A DNA stretch of 64,000 nt from JAKZRT01 sp965247915. GTDB lineage: Bacteria; Pseudomonadota; Alphaproteobacteria; Rhodobacterales; Rhodobacteraceae. A model generated the notes under the pieces. It was given only the letters and a program-made list of their open reading frames with translations, made no database searches and was not told the DNA's origin. How positions within the stretch are numbered: position 1 is the first letter of the stretch; every line of letters starts with the position of its first letter. Shown one piece after another: positions 41,944-51,120 of this stretch. The position numbers were made by a program, and so were the translations under genes. The DNA is taken from the NCBI GenBank assembly GCA_965247915.1, contig OZ252048.1, forward strand, positions 3,038,001 through 3,102,000. The letters run 5' to 3'.

Positions 41944-43476
41944 ATGCTCGATGACATCAAAAAGCTGCCTGATGACCCGTCGGCATTGAAGGCGTTGATC
42001 GCTTCCATGGCGTCAGAACTGACGAACCGGAATGCCGGGCTGAAGAGCCGCGATGTGTTGATCGAGAAGCTGAAGCATCAACTCGCGGGCCTGCGTCGTC
42101 ATCAGTTCGGTTCGCGTTCAGAAAGCCTTGATCAGCTTGAACTGAAACTGGAAGAGCAAGAGATCGCACGGGCGGCGGAAAGCCCGCCCCCCGAGCCGTC
42201 GTCCGACGATGCCGATGAGAAACGGCAGCCAAAGCGCCGCCCACTGCCCGATCACCTGCCGCGCAACGAGACCGTAATTGGAATCGGCGAAGACTGCGCA
42301 TCTTGCGGCGGCAGACTGCGCCGACTCGGCGAGGATGTGACCGAAGAGCTGGAATACAAGCCGGGGCGTTTTGTCGTGAACCGGATCGTGCGTCCGCGCA
42401 TGGCCTGTACCTGCTGCGAGAAGATCAGCCAGGCCGCATTGCCATCGCGTCCCATCGAACGCGGTCGTCCAGGACCCGGTCTGTTGGCGCATGTGTTGGT
42501 CAACAAATACGCGGATCATCTGCCGCTCTATCGCCAATCGCAAATCTTCGACCGCGACGGGATCGACCTTGAACGCTCAACTTTGGCTGACTGGGTCGGC
42601 AACTCCACGGCGCTGCTCGAACCCCTGGCTGATGCCATTGGCCGTCATGTCCTGAACGGACAAGCAATCTTCGCTGATGATACGCCCGTGAAGATGCAGG
42701 CGCCGGGTAGCGGCAAATGCAAGACGGCACGGTTCTGGACATACGCCAGAGATGAACGGCCATGGGCTGGCGATGCGTCCCCGGCGGCCTGGTATCAGTT
42801 CAGTGTCGACCGAAAGGGCATACGTACAATCGGCCATCTCAAGGACTACACCGGCTGGATGCACGCCGATGGCTACGCTGGATTTGAAGAGCTGTACCGC
42901 TCAGGCCGTATTCACGAGGTGGCCTGCATGGCGCATATCCGGCGCAAGTTCGTCGATGTGCAGCAATCCCAGGGCTCTGCCATCGCCGAAGAAGCGATCA
43001 GGCGCATCGCCGAACTTTACGCGGTCGAGAAGCAAGCCCGTGGATCGCCGCCGGATGAGCGGGTGCGGTTGAGGCAGGCAAAGGCAAAGCAGGTTCTCGA
43101 TGATCTCGACACGTGGCTCGGTGCACAGCTCACGCGCATCTCTGGCAAAACGCCGCTGGCGCAGGCAATCCGCTATGCCATCACCCGCATCAAACGGCTC
43201 AGGCCCTATCTTGATCACGGCTTGCTGGAGATAGACAACAACACAGCCGAAAGGGGAATGCGGGCCATCGCCATAGGCCGCAAGAACTGGCTCTTTGCCG
43301 GGTCCGAGCGTGGCGGCCGATCAGCCGCCATTGCCTACACGCTGATTGAGACAGCCAAGCTGAACGGCGTTGACCCTCAGGGCTGGCTCACAGATGTTCT
43401 GAGCCGCATCGCCGATCACAAGATCACCCGCATCGATGAACTTTTGCCTTGGTGTTACGCTGCCCCGGCAGCGTAA
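41944..43476 (+). CDS. tnpC: IS66 TnpC transposase
   Basis: A 510-aa IS66 transposase. The N-terminal coiled coil (LIEKLKHQLAGLRRHQFGSR) is followed by the zinc-finger-like CASCGGRL and ACTCCEKI pairs. The DDE_Tnp_IS66 core shows FADDTPVKM, YTGWMHADGYAGFEELY and LLEIDNNTAERGMRAIAIGR, then the C-terminal LLPWCYAAPAA. The frame is intact, but the element lacks its left end and TnpA, so it cannot move alone. Confidence 0.95.
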   Translation: MLDDIKKLPDDPSALKALIASMASELTNRNAGLKSRDVLIEKLKHQLAGLRRHQFGSRSESLDQLELKLEEQEIARAAESPPPEPSSDDADEKRQPKRRPLPDHLPRNETVIGIGEDCASCGGRLRRLGEDVTEELEYKPGRFVVNRIVRPRMACTCCEKISQAALPSRPIERGRPGPGLLAHVLVNKYADHLPLYRQSQIFDRDGIDLERSTLADWVGNSTALLEPLADAIGRHVLNGQAIFADDTPVKMQAPGSGKCKTARFWTYARDERPWAGDASPAAWYQFSVDRKGIRTIGHLKDYTGWMHADGYAGFEELYRSGRIHEVACMAHIRRKFVDVQQSQGSAIAEEAIRRIAELYAVEKQARGSPPDERVRLRQAKAKQVLDDLDTWLGAQLTRISGKTPLAQAIRYAITRIKRLRPYLDHGLLEIDNNTAERGMRAIAIGRKNWLFAGSERGGRSAAIAYTLIETAKLNGVDPQGWLTDVLSRIADHKITRIDELLPWCYAAPAA

Positions 43477-43526
43477 CAGCGACCAGCTTATCCTCGCCAG
43501 AGCACCTTCACCGGACGGTCACGAAA

Positions 43527-43605
43527 CACCAGCCGCCGTCGTCTGAAAACAGATTGAACGCTTCTCATCATCCGGCCAACGCCGCTTCTTCTGCTTCACA
43601 GCCAT
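43527..43605 (-). pseudogene. IS66 tnpA, N-terminal fragment (opposite orientation)
   Basis: Minus-strand ATG 43605 opens KQKKRRWPDDEKRSICFQTT, the start of an IS66 TnpA-type HTH, and is cut after ~26 codons by the right end of the IS66 element. It is a remnant of a second, inverted IS66-like copy. Confidence 0.6.
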
Positions 43606-43617
43606 AGAGTGCCCCTA

Positions 43618-43643
43618 AGTGTCCACTATCAATGGTGGACACT
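43618..43643. repeat. Palindrome AGTGTCCAC/GTGGACACT beside IS630 copy 2
   Basis: A 9-bp stem with an 8-nt loop lies between the IS66 tnpA remnant and the IS630 left end. It may be the terminal or subterminal repeat of the older IS66 copy. Confidence 0.5.
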
Positions 43644-43727
43644 AAAGCGGTTTGCGTTTGATGTGAATCGAAAGGGGATTCCCAAAGTGTTGTTTGTCTG
43701 ATTCATTTCCCGTGAGGAGGTGGAGCA

Positions 43728-44101
43728 TGGGCAAACCGTATTCTTTGGATCTTCGGCAGCGGATATGCGGGTATATTGCGGCCGGAAACTCTTGTCGCGC
43801 TGCGGGGCGGGTTTATGGCGTCAGTGCAGCGACGGCGGTGCGTTATGCGGCGGATCAACGTGAGCGGGGCGAGGTCACACCCAAGCCACAGGGCAGGCCA
43901 GCGGGCCGGTTTGGCAAGCTGGCACCGCATGCGGGTTTCCTGATCGAGATTGTCCGGGCTGAACCGGACATAACATTGCAGGAACTTGCGGGTGCGCTTG
44001 CGGAGACGCACGGCGTGAGCGTTCAGCTCTCCTCAATCCACCGGGCTCTGGAACGCGCAGGGTTTTCATATAAAAAAAGGACTTGTCGCGCAGGAACGTG
44101 A
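43728..44101 (+). CDS. IS630 transposase, upstream frame, copy 2
   Basis: A 124-aa DNA-binding half identical by eye to copy 1, ending shortly after the same A7 run (44072-44078). Confidence 0.85.
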
Positions 44102-44687
44102 CCGGCCCGCCCTGCATAAGGCGCGAAGGGAATGGATCAGCCGCCGCCAGCCGCGCATGCGCGCCGAACCGCACAGGCTGGTATTCATCGATGAAACCGC
44201 CGTCAAAACCAACCTCACCCGGTTGCGCGGGCGCAGCTTCAGGGGTGAGCGGCTTTATGGCACCGCACCCTTTGGAAAATGGGGCACGCAGACCTTCATC
44301 GCCGGGCTGACCCATAACGCGCTGATTGCACCCTGGGTGATCAGCGGCGCAATGGATGGATCGGCGTTCGAGACTTATATCGAGACCCAGCTTGCGCCTG
44401 CGCTGGACCCTGGAACTGTGGTCATTCTCGACAATCTTTCCACCCACAAAAGCCACCGCGCGGCACAGGCGTTGAGGGCGCGCGGATGCTGGTTCTTGTT
44501 CCTGCCACCCTACTCCCCGGATCTTAACCCGATCGAAATGGCGTTCTCAAAGTTGAAAGCTCACCTGCGAAGGGTTGGAGCAAGAACCTTCGATGCCCTC
44601 TTTGACGCCCTCAGCGACATTTGTGATCTCTTCGACCCAGACCAATGCTGGAACTTCCTCAAGGCCGCGGGATATGCCTCAGATTAA
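44073..44687 (+). CDS. IS630 transposase, downstream frame, copy 2
   Basis: The catalytic half with the same DDE residues (FIDET, ILDNLSTHKS, NPIEMAFSKLK). One Leu-to-Pro difference from copy 1 lies just before the second Asp (APALDPGTVVILDN), a position that could affect activity in one of the copies. Confidence 0.87.
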   Translation, partial: KKGLVAQERDRPALHKARREWISRRQPRMRAEPHRLVFIDETAVKTNLTRLRGRSFRGERLYGTAPFGKWGTQTFIAGLTHNALIAPWVISGAMDGSAFETYIETQLAPALDPGTVVILDNLSTHKSHRAAQALRARGCWFLFLPPYSPDLNPIEMAFSKLKAHLRRVGARTFDALFDALSDICDLFDPDQCWNFLKAAGYASD

Positions 44688-44905
44688 ATGCAATATGCTT
44701 TAGTCGGTCTCGGCGGGATTGCATTGTACAAGCGCCGCCGCGCGGCCTGACAGCCGCTACCCGCGCGCACTACCCGTCCGCGGCCGGTTTATTATTCGGG
44801 CCGGAATATTCGTGCGGGCTCAGCGCATGCGTCCGAAACGGTCATTGAACTCACGGATGCCCGCCGCGATGAACTTGGCGTTGGTTCTTGAATATATCCC
44901 CGCGC

Positions 44906-46069
44906 TCAGCCCGCCTTGAGCCGCCCCTCGGCCATTTCGACCCACCACGAACAGCCCGCCGGAATCGCCGCGTCGTTGAAGTCGTATTCGGGTTGGTGGA
45001 CCATGGCGGTGTCGCCGTTGCCGACCAGAATATAGGCCCCCGGACGCGAATTGAGCATGAAAGCGAAATCTTCGCCGCCCATGATCAATGGGGCGTGCGA
45101 GCAATCACCGGCGACCTTTTTCGCGGCCTCGATGGCGAACCCGGTTTCAATGTCGGCGTTGACCATGACCGGGTAATTCCGGTCGTAGGTGACGCGGGCA
45201 ACGGCGCCGTAGGCCTGCGCTGTCAGCTCGGCGATTTCGGTCACGCGCTTTTCGGTCAGATCGCGGATGCCTTCGTCCATGGTCCGCACCGTGCCTTTCA
45301 AGCGCACTTTTTGCGGGATCACGTTGAAGGCCTTTGACGCGGTCTCGAACGAGGTGATCGAAACCACCACCTGGCCGACCGGATCGACGTTGCGGCTGGC
45401 GATGGTTTGGAGTGCTACGACGATCTGGCTGGCGACCACGGTGGTATCGATGGCCTCGTGCGGCTTGGCGGCGTGGCCGCCGAGGCCTTCGACCTCGATC
45501 TCGATCAGGTCGGTGGCGGCGAAGAACGCGCCGGGCCGAATCGCGAACTGGCCGGTGGGCCAGCCGGGCATGTTGTGCATGCCGTAGACTTCCGCGATGT
45601 CCCAGCGGTCCATCATGCCGTCATCGACCATTTCGCGGCCACCTCCGCCGCCTTCCTCGGCCGGTTGGAAGATCACCGCAACGCGGCCATCGAAATTGCG
45701 GGTTTCGGCCAGATATTTCGCCGCCCCAAGCAGCATCGCGGTGTGCCCGTCGTGGCCGCAGGCGTGCATGGCACCTTCGGTTTTCGAGGCATAAGGCGCG
45801 CCGGTGGCCTCGATAATCGGCAGCGCATCCATGTCAGCGCGCAGGCCGATGGTCTTGCCCGACGAATTGGTGTTGCCGTTGATGATGCCGACAACGCCGG
45901 TGCGGCCGATACCGGTCACCACCTCGTCGCAGCCGAACCCGCGCAGTTTTTCGGCGACGATCCCGGCGGTGCGATGGGTTTCGAACAGCAGTTCGGGGTT
46001 TTCGTGCAGGTCGTGGCGCCAGCCGGTGATCTCGTCGTGCAGTTCGGCAAATCGGTTGCGGGTGGGCAT
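44906..46069 (-). CDS. M20 family amidohydrolase (hippurate hydrolase-like)
   Basis: A 387-aa zinc amidohydrolase of the M20D group that cleaves N-acyl or aromatic acyl amino acids. Metal-site motifs: GLRADMDALP, MHACGHDGHTAMLLGAA (Cys/His ligands), FQPAEEGGGGGREM (Glu pair) and the C-terminal LIMGGEDFAFML. The dimerisation domain starts near VEGLGGHAAKPHE. It is cytosolic, with no signal. It is separated by 3 bp from the second M20 gene and follows the peptide-importer ATPase, so it likely hydrolyses the imported acyl amino acids or peptides. Confidence 0.9.
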   Translation of the reverse strand: MPTRNRFAELHDEITGWRHDLHENPELLFETHRTAGIVAEKLRGFGCDEVVTGIGRTGVVGIINGNTNSSGKTIGLRADMDALPIIEATGAPYASKTEGAMHACGHDGHTAMLLGAAKYLAETRNFDGRVAVIFQPAEEGGGGGREMVDDGMMDRWDIAEVYGMHNMPGWPTGQFAIRPGAFFAATDLIEIEVEGLGGHAAKPHEAIDTTVVASQIVVALQTIASRNVDPVGQVVVSITSFETASKAFNVIPQKVRLKGTVRTMDEGIRDLTEKRVTEIAELTAQAYGAVARVTYDRNYPVMVNADIETGFAIEAAKKVAGDCSHAPLIMGGEDFAFMLNSRPGAYILVGNGDTAMVHQPEYDFNDAAIPAGCSWWVEMAEGRLKAG

Positions 46070-46072
46070 GGA

Positions 46073-47236
46073 TCACTCCTTCAAGCGGTCGATGAGGCGG
46101 TCGATAAAGGCGATACCGGCCTCAAGTTCGGAAATTTCGAGATATTCATCGGGCTGATGGGCTTGCGCTATATCGCCCGGGCCGCACACAACAGCGGAAA
46201 AGCGCGCGTCCTGAAACTGTCCGGCCTCGGTGCCATAGCTGACCACGTGGGTGCCATTGTCGCCGGTGATGGCGCGGGCCAGCGCTTCGGCGGCACCTTG
46301 CGCCTCGGGGCGCAGCGGCGGGATGCCGAAGTAAGGCTCTGACACGATGGCGGTATTGGGCTGGATCGCCTGCATCTGAGTCTGAACACGCGCGACCTGA
46401 TCCAGAAAATCGCGTTTTCTGGCGTCCGCGTCATCATCGGGCACAAACCGGAAGTCGAGCCCGAAACGGCAGTCCTTGGCGGTGATGTTATGCGCGGTGC
46501 CACCTTCGATAGTGCCGACATGGATGGTCGTAAAGGGCGGGTCGAATATGGCGGCGACTTCAGAGGGTTGTCGCGCACGGATACGGGCGTTTTCGTCGTT
46601 GGCCCAGTCGATCAGCTGGGCGGCGCGCATGATCGCTGAGACGCCGCGGTCGGCCAGCGACGAATGCACCTCAAACCCCTGCACATGGACGTGATACCCG
46701 GCCCCGCCCTTGTGGCCGGTCACCACCTTCATGCGGCTGGGTTCGCCGACGATCACGGCGGCGGCGCGCGGCAGGTGGTCGGCCATATCGGCAATCATCG
46801 GCGGCGCGCCGAGGCATCCGACCTCTTCATCGTAACTCAGGGCGATCTGCAGGGGGCGTTTCAGACCGGCGGCCAGCGCTTTTGGCACCGCAGCCAGAGC
46901 GATGGCGTCAAAGCCCTTCATGTCGCAGGTGCCGCGCCCGTAAAGCCGGCCATCTTTTTCAATGACTTGGAATGGATCGGTCGACCAGTCCTGGCCATCG
47001 ACCGGCACCACATCGGTGTGGCCCGACAGAACCACGCCGCCTTCGACCTCGGGGCCGATATTGGCGTAGATCGCGGCCTTCCCACCAGTTTCGTCGTAAA
47101 CCCGGCGCGACGTGACGCCGTGGCCCGCCAGATAATCCTCGACCCAGTTGACCAGATCGAGGTTGCTGTCGCGGCTGACGGTCGGAAATCCGACAAGAAA
47201 GTCAAGGATCTCGCGCGCCGAAAGGATTTGAGCCAT
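46073..47236 (-). CDS. argE: Acetylornithine deacetylase-type M20 peptidase
   Basis: A 387-aa M20A metallohydrolase. GGVVLSGHTDVVPVDGQDW and RGTCDMKGFDAIALA carry the first metal ligands, YDEEVGCLGAP the Glu pair, and VVCGPGDIAQAHQPDEYLEI the C-terminal His ligand. These motifs fit ArgE, which releases ornithine from N-acetylornithine. Given its place between a peptide-importer ATPase and a hippurate hydrolase, it may instead act on imported N-acyl amino acids, so the symbol is by similarity only. It starts 1 bp after the upstream ABC gene stop. Confidence 0.82.
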   Translation of the reverse strand: MAQILSAREILDFLVGFPTVSRDSNLDLVNWVEDYLAGHGVTSRRVYDETGGKAAIYANIGPEVEGGVVLSGHTDVVPVDGQDWSTDPFQVIEKDGRLYGRGTCDMKGFDAIALAAVPKALAAGLKRPLQIALSYDEEVGCLGAPPMIADMADHLPRAAAVIVGEPSRMKVVTGHKGGAGYHVHVQGFEVHSSLADRGVSAIMRAAQLIDWANDENARIRARQPSEVAAIFDPPFTTIHVGTIEGGTAHNITAKDCRFGLDFRFVPDDDADARKRDFLDQVARVQTQMQAIQPNTAIVSEPYFGIPPLRPEAQGAAEALARAITGDNGTHVVSYGTEAGQFQDARFSAVVCGPGDIAQAHQPDEYLEISELEAGIAFIDRLIDRLKE

Positions 47237-47237
47237 C

Positions 47238-49052
47238 TCAGGCCGACTTCAGGACGAAATGCTTTGGCCCGACCTCGTCATAGGCCGACGGCGGCGGCTG
47301 GTGGCCGACCGGGAACACCGGCGAGGGGATCGGCTTGAAGCTGAGATCATCGCGCGACTTTCGCTGGCGCGGGTCGGCGACCGGGACGGCGGACATCAGC
47401 GACCTGGTGTATTCGTGCCGCGGGTCCTCAAAAACCGCGCCGCGCGGGCCGATCTCGACGATGCGGCCCAGATACATGACGGCAGTGTAATGGCTGACCC
47501 GTTCGACCACCGCCATGTCGTGGCTGATGAAGAGAAGTGCTATGCCGAGATCGGCCTGGAGACCCATCATCAGGTTCAGCACCTGGGCCTGGACCGAGAC
47601 GTCGAGCGCCGAAACCGCTTCGTCGGCGATGATCAGTTTCGGGTTAAGCGCCAGCGCGCGGGCGATGGCGATGCGCTGGCGCTGACCGCCGGAAAGTTCG
47701 TGCGGGAAGCGGCGCAGGAAGCTGCGCGGCAGTTCGACGCGGTCAAAAAGCGTGGCCACGCGGTCTTCCAGCTCGGTCCCGCTGGCGACGTTGTAGTTCC
47801 TGAGCGGTTCGGAAACCTGATCGATCAGGCGCACCTGGGGGTTGAGGCTGGCGAACGGGTCCTGGAACACCATCTGCATGTCGTGGCGCGCTGCGCGCAG
47901 GTCGCGGTCGTCGAGCGCGATGATGTCCTTGCCGCCGATCCGCACTTTGCCCGACTGCGGTTCGACAAGGCGCAGGATCGAGCGCCCGCAGGACGACTTG
48001 CCGCAACCGGATTCGCCCACCAGGCTCAGGGTTTCGCCGCGATTGAGCGTGAAAGACACGTCTTCGACGGCGTGGACATTGGCGACGATGCGGCGCAGCA
48101 GCCCCTTGCGCACTGGAAACCGCGTGGTCAGGTTTTCGACCTCAAGAAGCACCTCGGGAGGCTGGTGCGCGGCCTCAGTGATCTTTTCGCGTTCCGGCGC
48201 GCCCATGATGTGCATCGGTTCGGGCGCGTCCTTGCCGCGCATTTCGCCGAGTTTCGGCACCGCCGCCAAAAGCGCGCGGGTATATTCGTGGCGCGGGTTC
48301 TCGAATATTTCTTCCGCCGTGCCTTCTTCGACCTGCAGGCCGCGATACATCACGCTGACCCGGTCGGCGATCTGCGCGACCACCGCCATGTCGTGGGTGA
48401 TGAACAGCACCGCGGTGCCGTGTTCGCGTTTCATCCGGTCGATCAGCGCCAGTATCTCGGCCTGGATGGTCACGTCGAGCGCAGTCGTCGGTTCGTCGCA
48501 GATCAAGAGCTTGGGTTCGCAGGCCATGGCCATGGCGATCACCACGCGCTGGCGCATGCCGCCGGAAAGTTCGTGCGGATACTGGGTAAGCCGCTGTTCG
48601 GGTTCGGGAATGCGCACATCGCGCAGCAGTTCCAGCGCCCGTTCGCGGGCCTGCGCGTCTTTCATGCCCATATGAACCTTCAGGCCCTCGGTCAGCTGTC
48701 GGCCAACGGTGAAGACCGGGTTGAGGCTGGTCATCGGTTCCTGAAAAATCATGCCGATCTTGTTGCCCCGGATGTGGCGCATCTGGTTGTCGCCCGCCGC
48801 ACCCAGATCGGTGTCATCCTCGTCGCCATGAAAGACCAGCGACCCGGCAACGATCTTGCCGCCGCCAAATTCGACCAGCCGCATCATCGACAGCGCCGAG
48901 ACCGATTTGCCGGACCCGGATTCGCCGACGACACAGAGCGTCTCGCCGGGCATGATCCGAAACGAGACATCCTCGACCCCGACAACAACGCCGGCGCTGG
49001 TTTCAAATTCGACCCGCAGATTTTTGACGTCGATCAGAGCGCCGTCAGGCAT
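47238..49052 (-). CDS. Fused dipeptide/oligopeptide ABC ATPase (DppD-DppF)
   Basis: A 604-aa protein with two complete ATPase domains. Domain 1: Walker A VGESGSGKSVSALSMM, signature LSGGMRQRVVIAMAMAC, Walker B LLICDEPTTALD. Domain 2 (from ~315): VGESGCGKSSCGRSIL, LSGGQRQRIAIARALAL, LIIADEAVSALD, where Ala replaces Pro after the Walker B Glu. Each is followed by the oligopeptide-type C-terminal HEYTRALLAAVP/HEYTRSLMSAVP. It powers the DppB/DppC permeases encoded divergently at 51121-53098. Such fusions occur in GsiA-like systems. Confidence 0.93.
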   Translation of the reverse strand: MPDGALIDVKNLRVEFETSAGVVVGVEDVSFRIMPGETLCVVGESGSGKSVSALSMMRLVEFGGGKIVAGSLVFHGDEDDTDLGAAGDNQMRHIRGNKIGMIFQEPMTSLNPVFTVGRQLTEGLKVHMGMKDAQARERALELLRDVRIPEPEQRLTQYPHELSGGMRQRVVIAMAMACEPKLLICDEPTTALDVTIQAEILALIDRMKREHGTAVLFITHDMAVVAQIADRVSVMYRGLQVEEGTAEEIFENPRHEYTRALLAAVPKLGEMRGKDAPEPMHIMGAPEREKITEAAHQPPEVLLEVENLTTRFPVRKGLLRRIVANVHAVEDVSFTLNRGETLSLVGESGCGKSSCGRSILRLVEPQSGKVRIGGKDIIALDDRDLRAARHDMQMVFQDPFASLNPQVRLIDQVSEPLRNYNVASGTELEDRVATLFDRVELPRSFLRRFPHELSGGQRQRIAIARALALNPKLIIADEAVSALDVSVQAQVLNLMMGLQADLGIALLFISHDMAVVERVSHYTAVMYLGRIVEIGPRGAVFEDPRHEYTRSLMSAVPVADPRQRKSRDDLSFKPIPSPVFPVGHQPPPSAYDEVGPKHFVLKSA

Positions 49053-49343
49053 GCATCGCTCCCGTGGATGGACTGGACACCAGCTAAGCGAGGTTTGGCG
49101 TGGAGGTCAAACGAAAGACCGCAGGCTTTCCCGACAGTCGGTTCCCGTTTCGCTGCGTAAACCACCTGACGGGCTTAAATAAATCGCCGCTGGTCGCACG
49201 GAAGGCTTGCATTCCGACCAATTCTGGACCGATGATGCAAGGATTAACGCGGCTGCCACTGAAATCCTATCACGGACCAGAGACGTGCTGCGCTCAAACG
49301 CCTGCCGGTAAGGCAGGTATTGGAAACCAACAGGGAGACCAAA
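49053..49343. promoter_or_regulatory. Divergent promoter region of the peptide-uptake genes
   Basis: About 290 bp between the fused ATPase and the binding-protein gene, with no coding signal. Promoters for both directions must lie here. I see no clear operator. Confidence 0.45.
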
Positions 49344-51059
49344 ATGAAACTTCGAACTTTAGGCCTGGCAACTGCCGTGGTGGCGCTGGCACCCATGGCG
49401 ATGGCCGGCAGCCACACGGCACAGGGCCGCGATGGCAATGTCAGCATCATCTACTGGCAGGCGCCATCGATTCTGAATCCGTTCCTGTCGGGCGGCACCA
49501 AGGACGTTGAATCAGCCTCGCTGATCATCGAGCCGTTGGGGCGTTTCGACGAGGGCGGCAACCTTATCCCGTGGCTGGCGGCTGAAATTCCGACCGTTGC
49601 AAACGGCGGCGTGGCGGAAGATCTGACCTCGATCACCTGGAAGCTGCGCGACGACATTCTCTGGTCGGACGGCACAGCGTTCACGTCGGCCGACGTCGCG
49701 TTCACCGCCGAATATTGCTTGCATCCCGATGGCGGCTGCGCGCAGGCGTCGAAATTTTCCGGCGTGACCAGCATTGATACACCTGACGCGCATACGGTGA
49801 ACATAAACTTCGAGGGTCCGACGCCATACCCCTATGGTCCGTTCACCGGTGGCGAGAGCCCGATCATCCAGGCAGCACAATTTGCCGATTGTCTGGGCGC
49901 AGCGGCACCGAACTGCACCGAGGCCAACTTTAACCCGATCGGCACCGGGCCGTTCATGGTGGTCGAATTCCGTCCCAACGACGTGATCACCATGGAGGCG
50001 AACCCGAACTATCGCGGTGCTGCCGAAGGCAAACCCGCCTTTGCGACGCTGACCTTCAAAGGCGGCGGCGATGCGACGGCGGCTGGCCGCGCGGTGATGG
50101 AAACCGGCGAGTTCGACTATGCCTGGAACCTGCAACTGGCACCCGACGTGATTGGCGAGATGGAAAAAGGCGGTAAAGGCACGCCGATCGCTGGCTTCGG
50201 CCCGCTGGTCGAGCGGATCATGATCAACTTTACCGACGCGTCGTCATCGCTGCCCGAGGGCGAACGTTCGACGGTTGCGCATGCGCATCCGTTCCTGAAC
50301 GACATCGCCGTGCGCCAGGCGTTGAGCATGGCCATCGACCGCGAGCTTTTGGTCGAGATTGGTTACGGCAAAGCTGGCAAGTTGACCTGTAACGTTGTGC
50401 CCGCACCCGACATCTATAACTCGATGGCCAACGACGGCTGCCTGAAGCAGGACATCGCAGCGGCGAATGCACTGCTGGATGGCGCAGGCTGGGTTGACAG
50501 CAACGGTGACGGCATTCGCGACAAGGGGGGCGTCGAGCTGAGTATCCTTTACGCGACCTCGACCAACGCCGTGCGCCAGGACTTCCAGGCGCTGATCAAA
50601 CAGTGGTGGTCGGAAATCGGTGTTGACACCGAGCTGCGCAACCTGAGCGCATCTGTGTTCTTCGGGAGCGATCCGGGTTCGCCCGATACCTACCAGAAGT
50701 TCTATGCGGACGTGATCATGTACGCCAACACCTTCAACGGCACCGACCCGCAGTCGTACCTTGGTAACTGGCTTTGCAGCGACGCGCCGCGTCCGGACAG
50801 CCAGTGGCAGGGGTCGAACATTCCGCGCTATTGCAGCGCTGAATACGACGCACTGCACAAGAAGCTGACGCAGACCGCGGACATCGGCGAGCGCGGCCGT
50901 ATCGGCAAGGTGCTGAACGACATGCTGATGAGCGAGGTCGTGATGATCCCGCTGGTTCACCGTGGCCGTCTCAGCGCGCACGCCAACAGCCTAGGCGGCG
51001 TGAAGCTCAATGTCTGGGACAGCGAGCTTTGGAATGTGGCCGACTGGTTCCGCAAGTAA
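49344..51059 (+). CDS. Peptide ABC transporter solute-binding protein
   Basis: A 571-aa periplasmic binding protein of SBP family 5 (DppA/OppA). A signal peptide (KLRTLGLATAVVALAPMAMA) precedes VSIIYWQAPSILNPFLSGGT. The domain shows ITWKLRDDILWSDGTAFTSA, NPIGTGPFMVVEFRPNDVIT and AVRQALSMAIDRELLVEI, all conserved in the family. ATG 49344 follows AGGGAG; an upstream in-frame start adds 8 residues. Five cysteine-bearing stretches (for example HPDGGCAQ and GAAAPNCTEAN) could give disulfides in the periplasm. Ligand probably di/oligopeptide or acyl amino acid. Confidence 0.93.
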   Translation: MKLRTLGLATAVVALAPMAMAGSHTAQGRDGNVSIIYWQAPSILNPFLSGGTKDVESASLIIEPLGRFDEGGNLIPWLAAEIPTVANGGVAEDLTSITWKLRDDILWSDGTAFTSADVAFTAEYCLHPDGGCAQASKFSGVTSIDTPDAHTVNINFEGPTPYPYGPFTGGESPIIQAAQFADCLGAAAPNCTEANFNPIGTGPFMVVEFRPNDVITMEANPNYRGAAEGKPAFATLTFKGGGDATAAGRAVMETGEFDYAWNLQLAPDVIGEMEKGGKGTPIAGFGPLVERIMINFTDASSSLPEGERSTVAHAHPFLNDIAVRQALSMAIDRELLVEIGYGKAGKLTCNVVPAPDIYNSMANDGCLKQDIAAANALLDGAGWVDSNGDGIRDKGGVELSILYATSTNAVRQDFQALIKQWWSEIGVDTELRNLSASVFFGSDPGSPDTYQKFYADVIMYANTFNGTDPQSYLGNWLCSDAPRPDSQWQGSNIPRYCSAEYDALHKKLTQTADIGERGRIGKVLNDMLMSEVVMIPLVHRGRLSAHANSLGGVKLNVWDSELWNVADWFRK

Positions 51060-51069
51060 TCCGGTCTGG

Positions 51070-51093
51070 TAGGGCGGGGGAAACCCCGCCCTA
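51070..51093. promoter_or_regulatory. Intercistronic hairpin between binding-protein and permease genes
   Basis: TAGGGCGGGG and its complement form a 10-bp GC-rich stem with loop GAAA, 10 bp after the binding-protein stop, followed by CTTTGTT. This is the same position as the hairpin in the sugar importer operon and should favour binding-protein over permease expression. Confidence 0.65.
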
Positions 51094-51120
51094 CTTTGTT
51101 GCACCAGAAGCGGCGCGCAA

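Larger units (their letters stand above)
41427..43526 (+). mobile_element. IS66-family element, 5'-truncated
   Basis: This contains the end of tnpA, complete tnpB and tnpC, and the right end of an IS66-type element. The left end and most of tnpA were removed at the junction with IS3-family copy B. The right limit is set by divergence from the solo remnant at 27478-27745 (last shared bases GGTCACGAA). A palindrome GTTACGCTGCC/GGCAGCGTAAC overlaps the tnpC stop. Confidence 0.85.
43645..44700 (+). mobile_element. IS630-family element, copy 2
   Basis: A 1,056-bp copy flanked by TA (43643-43644 and 44701-44702), in the same orientation as copy 1 at exactly 40,550 bp distance. About three substitutions separate them. 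The two copies are direct repeats bracketing most of the accessory material in the window. Confidence 0.92.

Noticed and set aside
44820..44905. Possible C-terminal gene scrap (NAKFIAAGIREFNDRFGRMR on the minus strand)
   Set aside because: Looks protein-like but is short, has no family match and its extension is a shadow of the M20 gene.
47259..49160. 633-residue open frame on the plus strand opposite the DppDF ATPase
   Set aside because: Antisense shadow of a GC-rich gene; no motifs, Arg/His-rich composition, while the minus strand has two perfect ATPase domains.
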